Part shown: one piece after another, positions 1-8,746 of the stretch | Position numbering within the stretch: the stretch's first letter is position 1 | Layout of the letters: the number at the start of each line of letters is the position of its first letter | NCBI GenBank assembly: GCA_015068125.1 | Contig: SVLD01000007.1 | Span: 1 to 64,000 of the forward strand | Length of the DNA: 64,000 nt | DNA from: Oscillospiraceae bacterium | GTDB lineage: Bacteria; Bacillota; Clostridia; Oscillospirales; Oscillospiraceae | Direction of reading: 5' to 3' | Program-made: the position numbers and the translations under genes | Notes under the pieces: model-generated | Databases searched by the model: none | What the model was told of the DNA's origin: nothing | What the model saw: only the letters and a program-made list of their open reading frames with translations

Positions 1-16
1 TTACACTAAAACGAAA

Positions 17-38
17 CCTGGCGTTGATCAACGCCAGG
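17..38. terminator. Perfect 22-nt palindrome, possible terminator stem
   Basis: Two arms (CCTGGCGTT and AACGCCAGG) flank a short self-complementary centre. RNA from either strand could fold into a GC-rich hairpin. There is no clear T-run directly after it, so it may end a gene lying left of the window or be a protein-binding palindrome. Confidence 0.35.
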
Positions 39-133
39 CCTCGCAAGGTTCTTAAATTTGTTTCAGCTCAATATCTTTGGGATCTTGAACTTCAAAAAGT
101 GTTGCACTTAGTTTGACAAATCACTTTTAAAAC

Positions 134-275
134 ATGTCACCCCGAGCGTAGCCGAGGGATCCGTTTTCCAAAGAGTAACGGATTCTTCGACTCGCATTCG
201 CTCGCTCAGAATGACATCTGTTATCAGGACCGTCGAGGACGCCGGTCCCTACAGGCTTGTTCGGAATGACATCCG
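134..275. repeat. Folded intergenic repeat (MITE/REP-like)
   Basis: The stretch 134-217 begins with ATGTCA and ends with its complement TGACAT, with further partial complementarity inside (ATCCGTT against AACGGAT), so it folds into one long hairpin. A second small hairpin (GGACC...GGTCC, 227-247) and another AATGACATCCG follow to 275. No reading frame with a ribosome binding site is present. It looks like a dispersed non-coding repeat of the kind common between genes in gut clostridia; the copy number is not visible here. The remaining bases 39-133 show nothing I can name. Confidence 0.5.
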
Positions 276-278
276 TTT

Positions 279-307
279 GTATGAACAAACTTTCTTTACG
301 CATACTA
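279..307 (+). promoter_or_regulatory. Candidate sigma-G (forespore) promoter of spoVAD
   Basis: GTATG (279-283), a 17-nt spacer and CATACTA (301-307) match the Bacillus sigma-G pattern GHATR-N18-CATWMTA apart from one base of spacing. The predicted transcript would start near 314, just before the ribosome binding site AAGAAGG at 321-327. Forespore expression is what is known for spoVA genes, so position and motif agree. Inference from motif only. Confidence 0.5.
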
Positions 308-335
308 ACAAAAATTTGAAAAGAAGGTGCGAATT

Positions 336-1355
336 ATGGCAACAAGCAAGCGGGGCAAGCGCAGCTTTCTGCTGAGTGCTATGCCGGTGATCACAGCCTG
401 GGCCAGCGTTGCCGGAAAAAAGGAATCGGAAGGCCCTCTGGGGCACTGCTTCGATGTGACCTCAGAAGATACGCTTTTCGGTCAAAAAACCTGGGAACAG
501 GCAGAAAAACAGATGCAAAAAATCGCATTGGATACCCTTATGAAAAAAGCCGGTATCAACCGGCAGGCATTGGATCTTGTATTTTCCGGAGATCTGCTGA
601 ATCAGTGCATTGGATCGTCTTTTACCCTGCGCAATACCGGTATCCCTCATCTGGGGCTTTACGGCGCCTGCTCGACTATGGCAGAAAGCCTGCTGCTGAG
701 CGCCATGGCGGTGGGAGGCGGTTTTTTTGACCGGGTGGCAGCTATGACCTCCTCCCATTTTGCCTCCTCAGAGCGGCAGTACCGCTTTCCCCTGGGTTAC
801 GGCGGTCAGCGTACTCCCACAGCCCAATGGACAGTCACCGGCTCCGGTGCAGCCCTGGTCTGCGCTACCGGAAAAGGGCCGAAAATCGAAGCATGCACAG
901 TGGGCACTGTAACAGACTTAGGCATCAAGGATGCCAACAACATGGGCGCGGCTATGGCTCCGGCGGCCTACGACACCATCAAGACCCACCTGGAGGATCT
1001 AAGCCGCACTGCCCAGGATTATGACCTCATCGTCACCGGGGATCTGGGGCAGCTGGGCAAGGAAATGCTTCTGGAACTGGCTCGGCGGGACGGTTTGAGT
1101 CTGGGCGGCAAGCTGGTGGATTGCGGCACCATGGTCTTTGACCTGGAAAAGCAGGATGTCCATTCCGGAGGCTCCGGCTGCGGCTGCAGCGCCATCACGC
1201 TTTGCAGCGAACTTCTGGAAAAACTGAACCGAGGCAAACTCCACCGCATCCTGTTCTGCGGCACCGGGGCGCTGCTCTCTCCCACCTCCACCCAGCAAGG
1301 GCTTCCCATCCCCGGGGTGTGCCATGGGGTATCCATTATCGGAGGGAGGGAATAA
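336..1355 (+). CDS. spoVAD: Stage V sporulation protein AD (SpoVAD)
   Basis: A 339-residue protein with the thiolase-like fold of SpoVAD, part of the SpoVA channel that moves dipicolinic acid into the forespore and releases it on germination. Recognisable stretches are FSGDLLNQCIGSSF, YGACSTMAESL, TSSHFASSERQYRFPLGYGGQ and the Gly/Cys-rich GGSGCGCSA near the end. Length fits the family (about 338). I chose ATG 336 because AAGAAGG sits at the right distance; the in-frame GTG at 327 overlaps that site. spoVAE follows two bases after the stop. The usual upstream neighbour spoVAC is not adjacent; a repeat and a candidate sigma-G promoter lie there instead. Confidence 0.96.
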   Translation: MATSKRGKRSFLLSAMPVITAWASVAGKKESEGPLGHCFDVTSEDTLFGQKTWEQAEKQMQKIALDTLMKKAGINRQALDLVFSGDLLNQCIGSSFTLRNTGIPHLGLYGACSTMAESLLLSAMAVGGGFFDRVAAMTSSHFASSERQYRFPLGYGGQRTPTAQWTVTGSGAALVCATGKGPKIEACTVGTVTDLGIKDANNMGAAMAPAAYDTIKTHLEDLSRTAQDYDLIVTGDLGQLGKEMLLELARRDGLSLGGKLVDCGTMVFDLEKQDVHSGGSGCGCSAITLCSELLEKLNRGKLHRILFCGTGALLSPTSTQQGLPIPGVCHGVSIIGGRE

Positions 1356-1357
1356 AC

Positions 1358-1714
1358 ATGGACTACTTGAAAGCATTTTTAGTAGGCGGCGCGTTTTGCC
1401 TCATCGGTCAGATCCTTATCGACAAAACCAAGCTCACACCCGCCCGGATTTTGGTAAGCTATGTGGTCATCGGCGTATTTCTGGGAGCCATTGGGGTGTA
1501 TGAAAAATTGGTGGATTTTGCCGGTGCCGGGGCATCCGTACCCCTGACAGGCTTTGGCTATCTCCTGTCCAAAGGCGTTCGGGAGGCCATTGACCAGCAG
1601 GGCTTTCTGGGAATTTTTACCGGCGGGCTGAAGGCCGCCGCCGGCGGCATTACTGCGGCGGTGTTCATCGGATTGCTGGTGGGACTGATTTTCAAGGATA
1701 AGGATAAATCTTAA
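1358..1714 (+). CDS. spoVAE: Stage V sporulation protein AE (SpoVAE)
   Basis: A 118-residue hydrophobic protein with about four membrane helices, beginning MDYLKAFLVGGAFCLIGQ and ending in a lysine/aspartate-rich tail. It is the small membrane subunit (SpoVAEb type) that works with SpoVAC and SpoVAD in dipicolinate transport in the forespore inner membrane. The start is ATG 1358 with GGAGGGAGG at 1341-1349 inside the end of spoVAD; the open frame extends further upstream but without a site. It is two bases downstream of spoVAD and clearly co-transcribed. Confidence 0.95.
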   Translation: MDYLKAFLVGGAFCLIGQILIDKTKLTPARILVSYVVIGVFLGAIGVYEKLVDFAGAGASVPLTGFGYLLSKGVREAIDQQGFLGIFTGGLKAAAGGITAAVFIGLLVGLIFKDKDKS

Positions 1715-1771
1715 ATTTCCGGGCAAGCTAGCTTCGCGGCAACACCGCAGAAATAAAGGAGGAACAAAGCT

Positions 1772-1885
1772 ATGAACAACCAGAACAAGAATCAGAATCA
1801 GAACAACAACCAGAACCAGAATCAGAACAACAGCCAGAACCAGAACAACAACCAGAATAACAGCCAGAACCAGAACAACCGCTAA
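1772..1885 (+). CDS. Tiny Asn/Gln-rich protein, possibly SASP-like
   Basis: A 37-residue reading frame preceded by a strong AAAGGAGG (1755-1762). Apart from Met, one Lys, two Ser and a C-terminal Arg, every residue is Asn or Gln. It sits 57 bases after spoVAE and ahead of a strong terminator, so it is probably the last gene of the sporulation unit. Gamma-type small acid-soluble spore proteins are Gln/Asn-rich amino acid stores, and this could play a comparable role, but there is no sequence motif to prove it. The asparagine codons are mixed AAC/AAT, which argues for selection on the protein rather than simple DNA repeat growth. Confidence 0.6.
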   Translation: MNNQNKNQNQNNNQNQNQNNSQNQNNNQNNSQNQNNR

Positions 1886-1892
1886 AAGCACA

Positions 1893-1922
1893 CAGGCACA
1901 CCCAGCTGGGTGTGCCTGTTAC
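1893..1922. terminator. Bidirectional terminator between spoVAE unit and addA
   Basis: A perfect 26-base inverted repeat (arms CAGGCACACCC / GGGTGTGCCTG) lies between the convergent small gene and addA, followed by GTTACTT on the plus strand. It can end transcripts from both sides. Confidence 0.8.
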
Positions 1923-4900
1923 TTATTTGACTGCCACAAACCGGCCGATATGGAAGAAGTACAGCAAAGACTGCTTGATGGGCAGACCGTAGATGCGGCT
2001 CAGGGCATCGCCGTAGGCCAGCACCTGAGGGCGGTAGAATTCCGTTCGCTGCGGTAAGGTACTTTCCGTGACGGCATCGGTTTTGAAATCCAGAATGGTA
2101 ATTCCGTCATCTTCGATGAGTGCGCAGTCCACAACGCCCTGGAGCAGAATCTGCTCACCGGAGAGCTCCGGAGAGAAGTTCGCTCCATCGTCCAGAACGG
2201 AGAATTTAAACTCCCGCAGGACATTCCCACTTTCCCGCAACTTGCCGCCCAATTCTGTGGCGAAGAATGCCGCGATTGCCTGGCAATCCACCATTTGCGC
2301 CTGTTCCTCGCTGATGAAGCGCTGCTCTGTCAGGCGCTGCACTTCCTGCCGGACGCCGGCAAGGCTATGGCAGGCATCATAGCGGATGTACTGCATGGCG
2401 CTGTGCATGGCATTTCCCACATCCACCGCAGAGGTGCGTTCCCTACCAAAGACCGCTTTCCGCCACTTCCGGTAGATGGGCTTGGGCTCCTGGGTGTCCT
2501 CCGCGACTTCCGCATCCTTATCCCGACCTTTTCGCTGGGTAGCCGTCTGCTTGGAGGGAGCAAAGGTTGCGGGGACATGGTCGTATCGGAACGCCAACCC
2601 TTTGCGGATTTTCTCCAGAACCGCCTCCGGCAGCACTTCCGCCGGAACTTCCGGTTCTTCGGCGCAGGTTGCATCTGTGCCGCCAGCAGACATCACCCGA
2701 ATGCACCAGGCTGGCTCACCGGGTTTGGTTTCCACAGGCTTACCGCCCAATCGGAACAGCTCCCCTGCCTCGGTTCGCTGCAGAGCAGTCATCAGCACCC
2801 ACTGGCCGGGACAAACCACATCCCGGGTCAGTAGTTCTCTGCCTCCCAGATCCATCCGCAGGGCAATGTCGGCTATGTCATTTTCCAGATTCCGATCGGC
2901 ATAGGTCATGATCAGCCGGTCTCTGGCACGGGTCAATGCCACATACAGCACCCGAAGTTCTTCTGATAAGCTGTCTGCCGTCATTTTTACGGCAATTGCC
3001 TTTTTGGCAATGGTGGGATACCGCAGGCGGTTCTTTTCGTCCACCGCAGACAGTCCCAGTCCCAGATCCTGGTCGCAAAGCACCTGCGCTCTGGTGTTTT
3101 CCCGGTTGAACTCCCGGGACAAACCCGCCACGACCACCACAGGAAATTCCAAGCCCTTGGACTTGTGGATACTCATCATGGTCACCGCGCCGGGGGCGGT
3201 CTGCTCACCGGCGGCGATAAGCCCCTTGTCCTCCATAGCCGTCAAATGCTCCAAAAACTGCTCTAAATCCCGATGGCCGGCAGCTTCAAAGGACACAGCC
3301 AGATCATAGAAGGTCTGCAGGTTTTCCCGCCGTGCCGAGCCGTCCTCCATAGCGGCATAGACATTGTCCATCCGGGTCAAGGCAAAGATCCGCTGGATCA
3401 GGGATGCCAGAGATTGCAGCCGGGCTTCCCGGCGGAGGATCTTCAAGGTTTGCACAAACTCCGCTGCTTTCGGCAGCTCCGAAGCTGCCAAAGCATCGTA
3501 GATGCTGCCAAAGGGGCGCTCTGCACGGATCACCGCCAGGTCATCGGCGGTAAATCCGAAGACTGGGCTTGCCAGGGTGGCAACCAGGGGAATATCCTGC
3601 CGGGGATTGCTGATGGTCTGCAGCAAGGAACGCAGCACCGCAATCTCACCGGTTTGCAGCAGGTCCTCACCGCCGCCGCTGACGCAGCGGATTCCCCGCT
3701 GGGCAAGGGCCGCCCGATAGTGACCGCCCACAGAGCCGGGAGATCGAAGCAGGATCGCCACATCCTCCGGGCGGATAGCGTGCAGTTCGTCCTTCTGGCG
3801 GATAAAATGCTTACCGTCCAGCAACTGCGCAATACGCTGGGCCACCATCTGGGCTTCTTCCTCATAGGTATTATCCTCTGCTTGCAGGGTCAGCAGCTCC
3901 ACCTCGGGCTCACCCAAAGATTGATGGGGAATGCCCTCCCGGAGGCGTTCTTCCGCGCCATAGACCAAACCGCCCACGGCTTCGGACATGCAGTACGCGA
4001 ACACATCGTTAACGCCCTCCAGCACAGCACCACCGGAACGGAAGTTGTGGGACAGGACGACCTTGCGCCCCTGCCCCGGCTGGGCTTCCTCCGCAGGCAC
4101 ATACCGGGCGTATTTGTCAAGGAAAATGCCGGGGTCAGCCAGGCGGAACTGGTAGATGGACTGCTTCACATCTCCCACCATAAAACAATTGTTCCGCTGG
4201 GCTGTCAGGGCTTCAAAAATGGCATCCTGCACCGCGTTGGAGTCCTGATATTCGTCTACCATGATCTCCCGGAAGCGGCTGCCGATCTCCTTTGCGGCGG
4301 CAGTGATGCCGCTGCGGGAAACACCCAGAAGCAGATCCAATGTTTTATGCTCCAGATCACCGAAATCCAGTACCCGGCGGCTTTTTTTGACCTTTTGGTA
4401 GCTGTCGGAGAATCTGCGCACCAGCGCCGCCATTCCCCGGACAGCGCGGGCAGATTGTCCCATATCTGCAAAGACCCGGTCACTGGTATCGGCGAAGCTC
4501 CGAAGCTTCTTTTCCAGACCCTTTTTGCAGGCGTTGCGGACAGCTTTGATCCGTTCCGTCAGCTCCGCATCCGCATTTTTGGGGAAACGGAGAGAGCCAT
4601 AGTCAATATCCTTATGAGAAACGATCCGGTCCCACTGCTCACAGCTTCGAAGTGTATACAGCTGATTCACAGTGTCCGCCAGCAGAGCTGCCGGCTTTTC
4701 CATGCCCTCAGCTTCCGCTGCTGCCTGGGCGCAGCTTTCCATGGCCCGGATCTGCAGATCCAGATAATCCATCAGATCCTTGATAAGATATGCGCCCCAA
4801 ACCGTCTGGGAGGCGTCCTGCAAGCCTTCCACCTGGGAATTGTTCACGCAACCGTCCAACCAAGTATCCGGAGATAAATGGCACCGGGCGCTGTCAAAGA

Positions 4901-5438
4901 CCTTGAGCAAGATCTCCGGCACCAGCCGATCGTTCCGTCCCAACCCCTGGGAGTCCACAAAGGCCCGGAAATCGCCGTCTTCCTGGGCATTTTCATAGGC
5001 ACTGTCCAGCAGCCGGGTCATGCAGGTATCCCGCATCTGGCGGCATTCATTTTCATCCGCTACCCGGAAATCCGCCGGCACATCCAGTTTGTAGGCATAC
5101 TCCCGGAGGATATCTGCGCAGAAGGCGTGGACGGTGGATATCTTCGCCAGGTAAAGCCGCTGCATCTGCCGCTGCAGGTGCCGGTTATCCGGTTGCTGCG
5201 CCAGATGCTCTGTGAGCTTGGCGGCAATCTTGCCGCGAAGCTCCGCCGCGGCGGCTTTGGTATAGGTAATGATGAGGAAATCATCCAGGTTGGCAGGATC
5301 CACAGGGTCCATCACATAGCGCATCAGCCGATCCACCAGAACCTTGGTCTTACCGGAGCCGGCGGCAGCGGAAACCAACAGCTTACCGCCACGGTCATAT
5401 ACCGCCTGCTTTTGCTGATCGGTTAACTGCTCAGCCAT
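1923..5438 (-). CDS. addA: ATP-dependent helicase/nuclease subunit A (AddA)
   Basis: A 1171-residue UvrD/Rep-type helicase fused to a RecB-type nuclease. With AddB it forms the double-strand-break resection enzyme that feeds RecA, the Gram-positive counterpart of RecBCD. Walker A is SAAAGSGKT near residue 25, Walker B is VDEYQDSN, motif III is GDVKQSIYQFR, then SIHKSKGLEFP and YVALTRARDRL. The nuclease end has GNAMHSAMQYI and ILDFKTD, the metal-binding D and the D-x-K pair. Length is a little under the Bacillus protein. The gene starts at ATG 5438 after GGAGAAGGAGG and overlaps the end of addB by 8 bases, so the two are translationally coupled. Confidence 0.97.
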   Translation of the reverse strand: MAEQLTDQQKQAVYDRGGKLLVSAAAGSGKTKVLVDRLMRYVMDPVDPANLDDFLIITYTKAAAAELRGKIAAKLTEHLAQQPDNRHLQRQMQRLYLAKISTVHAFCADILREYAYKLDVPADFRVADENECRQMRDTCMTRLLDSAYENAQEDGDFRAFVDSQGLGRNDRLVPEILLKVFDSARCHLSPDTWLDGCVNNSQVEGLQDASQTVWGAYLIKDLMDYLDLQIRAMESCAQAAAEAEGMEKPAALLADTVNQLYTLRSCEQWDRIVSHKDIDYGSLRFPKNADAELTERIKAVRNACKKGLEKKLRSFADTSDRVFADMGQSARAVRGMAALVRRFSDSYQKVKKSRRVLDFGDLEHKTLDLLLGVSRSGITAAAKEIGSRFREIMVDEYQDSNAVQDAIFEALTAQRNNCFMVGDVKQSIYQFRLADPGIFLDKYARYVPAEEAQPGQGRKVVLSHNFRSGGAVLEGVNDVFAYCMSEAVGGLVYGAEERLREGIPHQSLGEPEVELLTLQAEDNTYEEEAQMVAQRIAQLLDGKHFIRQKDELHAIRPEDVAILLRSPGSVGGHYRAALAQRGIRCVSGGGEDLLQTGEIAVLRSLLQTISNPRQDIPLVATLASPVFGFTADDLAVIRAERPFGSIYDALAASELPKAAEFVQTLKILRREARLQSLASLIQRIFALTRMDNVYAAMEDGSARRENLQTFYDLAVSFEAAGHRDLEQFLEHLTAMEDKGLIAAGEQTAPGAVTMMSIHKSKGLEFPVVVVAGLSREFNRENTRAQVLCDQDLGLGLSAVDEKNRLRYPTIAKKAIAVKMTADSLSEELRVLYVALTRARDRLIMTYADRNLENDIADIALRMDLGGRELLTRDVVCPGQWVLMTALQRTEAGELFRLGGKPVETKPGEPAWCIRVMSAGGTDATCAEEPEVPAEVLPEAVLEKIRKGLAFRYDHVPATFAPSKQTATQRKGRDKDAEVAEDTQEPKPIYRKWRKAVFGRERTSAVDVGNAMHSAMQYIRYDACHSLAGVRQEVQRLTEQRFISEEQAQMVDCQAIAAFFATELGGKLRESGNVLREFKFSVLDDGANFSPELSGEQILLQGVVDCALIEDDGITILDFKTDAVTESTLPQRTEFYRPQVLAYGDALSRIYGLPIKQSLLYFFHIGRFVAVK

Positions 5439-8400
5439 GGGACACCTCCTTCTCCACTTCCTCCCAGAATCGCTGGGCAGTCATGGTCTTGTAATTCCGT
5501 CGGCCTGCTTCCGCCGTATCCTGGCACACCGCCTTATAGGGGCAGTAGGCACAGGCACTGTGGGCAGTGCCACGGGTATAGGGATTGGGCTCTACATTTC
5601 CGGAGGCGATCTCCTCCACCATGTTCCCCAGCCAGGCAAAGACGTACTGCCGCAGCAGCTTCAGCTGCTGGCGGTCCGCCAGATCGCCGGAAAGGCTGCC
5701 GTCCTTTTTCCGGCTGCAGCACAGCCGACTCATGCTGTCCCCGGGTTCCATAGCCTGCAGAACTTCCTCATCCTGCAGAAGTAAGCCCTTGCGCTTCCAC
5801 TCTTTCACTCTGGCGGCTTCAGCTTCCGTATCCGTCATGGCGCCGTCGGCGCTCATCAACGGGGCTCTTGCAGGGAAATACTGCACACCGGCAGCAATGG
5901 GCTTGCCGCCCAAAACCGTCTCTCCCCCCTGCTCCAAAGCGAACAGGTACAGAAGCATCTGCAATCCCACGCCGTTGAATACATCGCAGTAATCGAAATC
6001 CTTTTTGCCTGTCTTATAGTCCACCACCCGGAAGTAGTGGTTGCCGTTGTGTTTCCAGATATCCACCCGGTCTACGAAACCCCGGAGGATCGCGGCCATG
6101 GAAGAAGACGGCACTTCAATGGCGGGCATTTTTCCATCCTCGCCAAAGGCAAGCTCAAAATCCTCCGGCAGAAATTGGGACTGCCGCAGCTCCTGCCACA
6201 GTTCCGTGACCACCATTTCCAGTTCCCGTCTGTTCCGGTGGAACAAATAAGTCAGCCGGGCAGAATCGATCTGGCTGAATTTTTCCTTTGCATAGGCTTC
6301 GGAGTGTGCCATGGCAATATCCATGGTCTGCTCCAGGGAAACCTCCCCGAAGCCGCCCTTTTCCATCACATCCCGGGCGGTATGCTCCAACACCCAATGG
6401 ACATAAGTACCGAACTCCGCCGGGTCTACCGTGGCCTCTTTGCGTTCCTTGGCCCGGATGCCATACTTCAGGAAGTAGGACAACCGGCACTCTGCCTGGC
6501 GATCTACCTGAGAAGCGGACAGGTTCAGGCACTGTCCGTACAGCGCCCGGACATTTTCCCGTTGGATATTGCCCAGGACGTAATTAGCCCTAATTTGGGT
6601 TTGGGTATATTCCTCCCCTACCCCCAAAGCCTGGGCAATATTTTCAACCTTCCGGGCTGCCAGCCATGCGCCGGCTTCCGCCGGATTCGCAGATGCCGTC
6701 ACCGCTGTGCTTTGCATATATTGTTCGCCGCCGGCCATCTCTGCCAGCCGGCGATATACATACGAGGGTTGCGCCGAGGAGCACAGCACCGTAGCCGTTT
6801 CCTCCGCGCCGCAAAATACACCGAAAATATCCGCAAATTCCGCCTGCAAGCCCTCTACCGCACCGCCGGTAAGGGGCACGCCCAAATCCCGGAGTTGCGT
6901 CCGCTCCTGGTCTGTCAGCAAGCCCGTGGAGCCGCCGTAACCCGGCAGACTGCCTTCCTCAGCACCCAGCAGAATCAGGTGCTTCTGCTGCTGACAGCGC
7001 ATGGCGTCCACCTGACCCACAGTCACCGCATCCAGCACCGGAGGGATCGTGCCCACATCATACTGGCTTAAAAGCAGGGTCAGCAGCCGGACAAAAACCT
7101 CCGGCTCCCAAACCGTTTTGCCCAGGACATCGTGAAGCTGCTCCAGGGCAGTCAGCAGAATTTCCCAAAGCTGATTTAAGATCTGGGCGCTGCGGTTATC
7201 CTTCTGGGCATCCATAGCCTCGGCCAGCTTACCTAGCCGATCTGCCAGACGGATTTCCTCCAAGAAGGCGTACAGCGCCTCCACCTGTCCTGCCAGATCC
7301 CGGGCATTTTGGAAGCCCAGATACAGTCGACGCAAAGGCTCCACGGCCTTTTCCCGGGCATCGTTCAGCCGCTGCAGCCGGCGGTCTGTGGATTCCGTCC
7401 ACTTTTCGCTCAAACCTCCGGGGTTCTTCGTCCATGCGGTCAGCCACTGCTTGCCCCGGACACCCCAGGTAATGGCGTAATTCTCCACCAGGTCGCAGGT
7501 ATCGGCATCCAGTGGCGACAGGGCGCTGCGCAAATAGCGCACCACATCCTGCTGCTCAAAGCCACCCAGGGCGGCTTCCAGCGCCGACAGCACGGTGCTC
7601 AGGACGCATTTTTGCAGAATTTCTTCTTTGCCTGCCCGGTAAGTCGGAATGCCGCAGCGGTGGAAGATCAGATCGATGACATCGGCATAGGCTGCCATAT
7701 TGGCGCAAACAATGCTGATATCCCGATAGCGGCAGCCTCCCTGCACCAGTTCCATGACCCGCTGGGCCGCCAGTTCCACCTCTGCCCACAAGCCATCTGC
7801 CCGCCATACCTGCAGGGCTTCGTCCGCCTTGGGAATCGCCCCCTGGAACAGCGCCATGCTGCAGTCAAACAGAGCGGATTCTCTGCCGGGCAGAATTTCA
7901 ATTTTTACTTCCACGCCGGCATTTTTCGCGCAGCGGAGAATTTGCGCCGCAGTATCACCGGCCTTTTCAAAAGCCAGTCGAGGAGAGGATACGCAGTCAC
8001 AGTTCAAGCCCACGGTCACATTGGGGCTGGTGCGGATCAAATGCTCCAAAATTGCCAGATTCTGCCGGGTAAAATCCGGGAAGCCGTCTATGTAGAACAC
8101 ATGCTCCTGACCAAAAGTGCCCCCCTCCAGCTGCTCCAGCAGCCAGGTCATCTGATCTCTGGGATCCCGCTTGCCCTGGGCGCAAAGGCCGTCGTAGCCA
8201 TCCAGCAGCAGCGAAAGCTCCTCCAGCTTCTGCGCCAGAGAGCCCTCGGTCTGCTCTGATGCGGCTTGCAGATCCCGGGCGGTAATGCAGCAGCGCTTGA
8301 ACTCATCCACCGCATCCACCAGCTCCGTCAAAAATTCCGGCTTGGTTTCCACAGCGGCATAAGCCTTCAGTCGGCTGTGAAGCTGCCGGGCCGTGGCAGC

Positions 8401-8679
8401 CATGGCCACCATCCGGCCGCCACTGTCCATACAGCTCTCGGCGGCGCAGCCCATGCTGTCCGCCACCCGACGGGCCAGCTGGGTAAAGGAAAGTACCTCC
8501 GCATAACGGCTGGCGGTGTCACCGGCAACAGCGCAAAGCCGGCGCTCCGTATCATGGGTGATCAGCTCCGGCACCATCAGGATCCGCCCGCCACGGCCGG
8601 AACGAATATCCGATGCGATTCGATTGAGAATTTCTGTTCGGGTCTGCGTCCAGTCCGGACTCAGCAGAAGATGCAGCAT
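5431..8679 (-). CDS. addB: ATP-dependent helicase/nuclease subunit B (AddB)
   Basis: A 1082-residue AddB. The C-terminal nuclease carries DYKTG and the four cysteines of the AddB iron-sulfur cluster: one in AECRLSYFLKYG and three in CAYCPYKAVC. The N-terminus, where AddB proteins normally have a Walker A loop, reads HLLLSPDWTQTR and has no GxxGxGK[ST], so the ATP-binding site seems lost. AddA drives most unwinding in studied AddAB enzymes, so the complex could still work. The start is ATG 8679 after AAAGGCGG. It is the first gene of addBA; the 67 bases before spoIIR hold no gene. Confidence 0.93.
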   Translation of the reverse strand: MLHLLLSPDWTQTRTEILNRIASDIRSGRGGRILMVPELITHDTERRLCAVAGDTASRYAEVLSFTQLARRVADSMGCAAESCMDSGGRMVAMAATARQLHSRLKAYAAVETKPEFLTELVDAVDEFKRCCITARDLQAASEQTEGSLAQKLEELSLLLDGYDGLCAQGKRDPRDQMTWLLEQLEGGTFGQEHVFYIDGFPDFTRQNLAILEHLIRTSPNVTVGLNCDCVSSPRLAFEKAGDTAAQILRCAKNAGVEVKIEILPGRESALFDCSMALFQGAIPKADEALQVWRADGLWAEVELAAQRVMELVQGGCRYRDISIVCANMAAYADVIDLIFHRCGIPTYRAGKEEILQKCVLSTVLSALEAALGGFEQQDVVRYLRSALSPLDADTCDLVENYAITWGVRGKQWLTAWTKNPGGLSEKWTESTDRRLQRLNDAREKAVEPLRRLYLGFQNARDLAGQVEALYAFLEEIRLADRLGKLAEAMDAQKDNRSAQILNQLWEILLTALEQLHDVLGKTVWEPEVFVRLLTLLLSQYDVGTIPPVLDAVTVGQVDAMRCQQQKHLILLGAEEGSLPGYGGSTGLLTDQERTQLRDLGVPLTGGAVEGLQAEFADIFGVFCGAEETATVLCSSAQPSYVYRRLAEMAGGEQYMQSTAVTASANPAEAGAWLAARKVENIAQALGVGEEYTQTQIRANYVLGNIQRENVRALYGQCLNLSASQVDRQAECRLSYFLKYGIRAKERKEATVDPAEFGTYVHWVLEHTARDVMEKGGFGEVSLEQTMDIAMAHSEAYAKEKFSQIDSARLTYLFHRNRRELEMVVTELWQELRQSQFLPEDFELAFGEDGKMPAIEVPSSSMAAILRGFVDRVDIWKHNGNHYFRVVDYKTGKKDFDYCDVFNGVGLQMLLYLFALEQGGETVLGGKPIAAGVQYFPARAPLMSADGAMTDTEAEAARVKEWKRKGLLLQDEEVLQAMEPGDSMSRLCCSRKKDGSLSGDLADRQQLKLLRQYVFAWLGNMVEEIASGNVEPNPYTRGTAHSACAYCPYKAVCQDTAEAGRRNYKTMTAQRFWEEVEKEVSHG

Positions 8680-8746
8680 AGGGTCACCGCCTTTCTTTTT
8701 CTACATAATACCACAGGTTGTGTCCCAAAAAAAGGGCATTTTAAGA

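Noticed and set aside
1772-1885. The Asn/Gln-rich stretch as a CRISPR-like or simple tandem repeat
   Set aside because: Units are irregular mixes of AAC, AAT and CAG with no spacers, and the frame has start, stop and a ribosome site.
3273-4877. Long open frame on the plus strand inside addA
   Set aside because: Antisense to the conserved helicase motifs of AddA, with no ribosome site; a by-product of GC-rich codon use.
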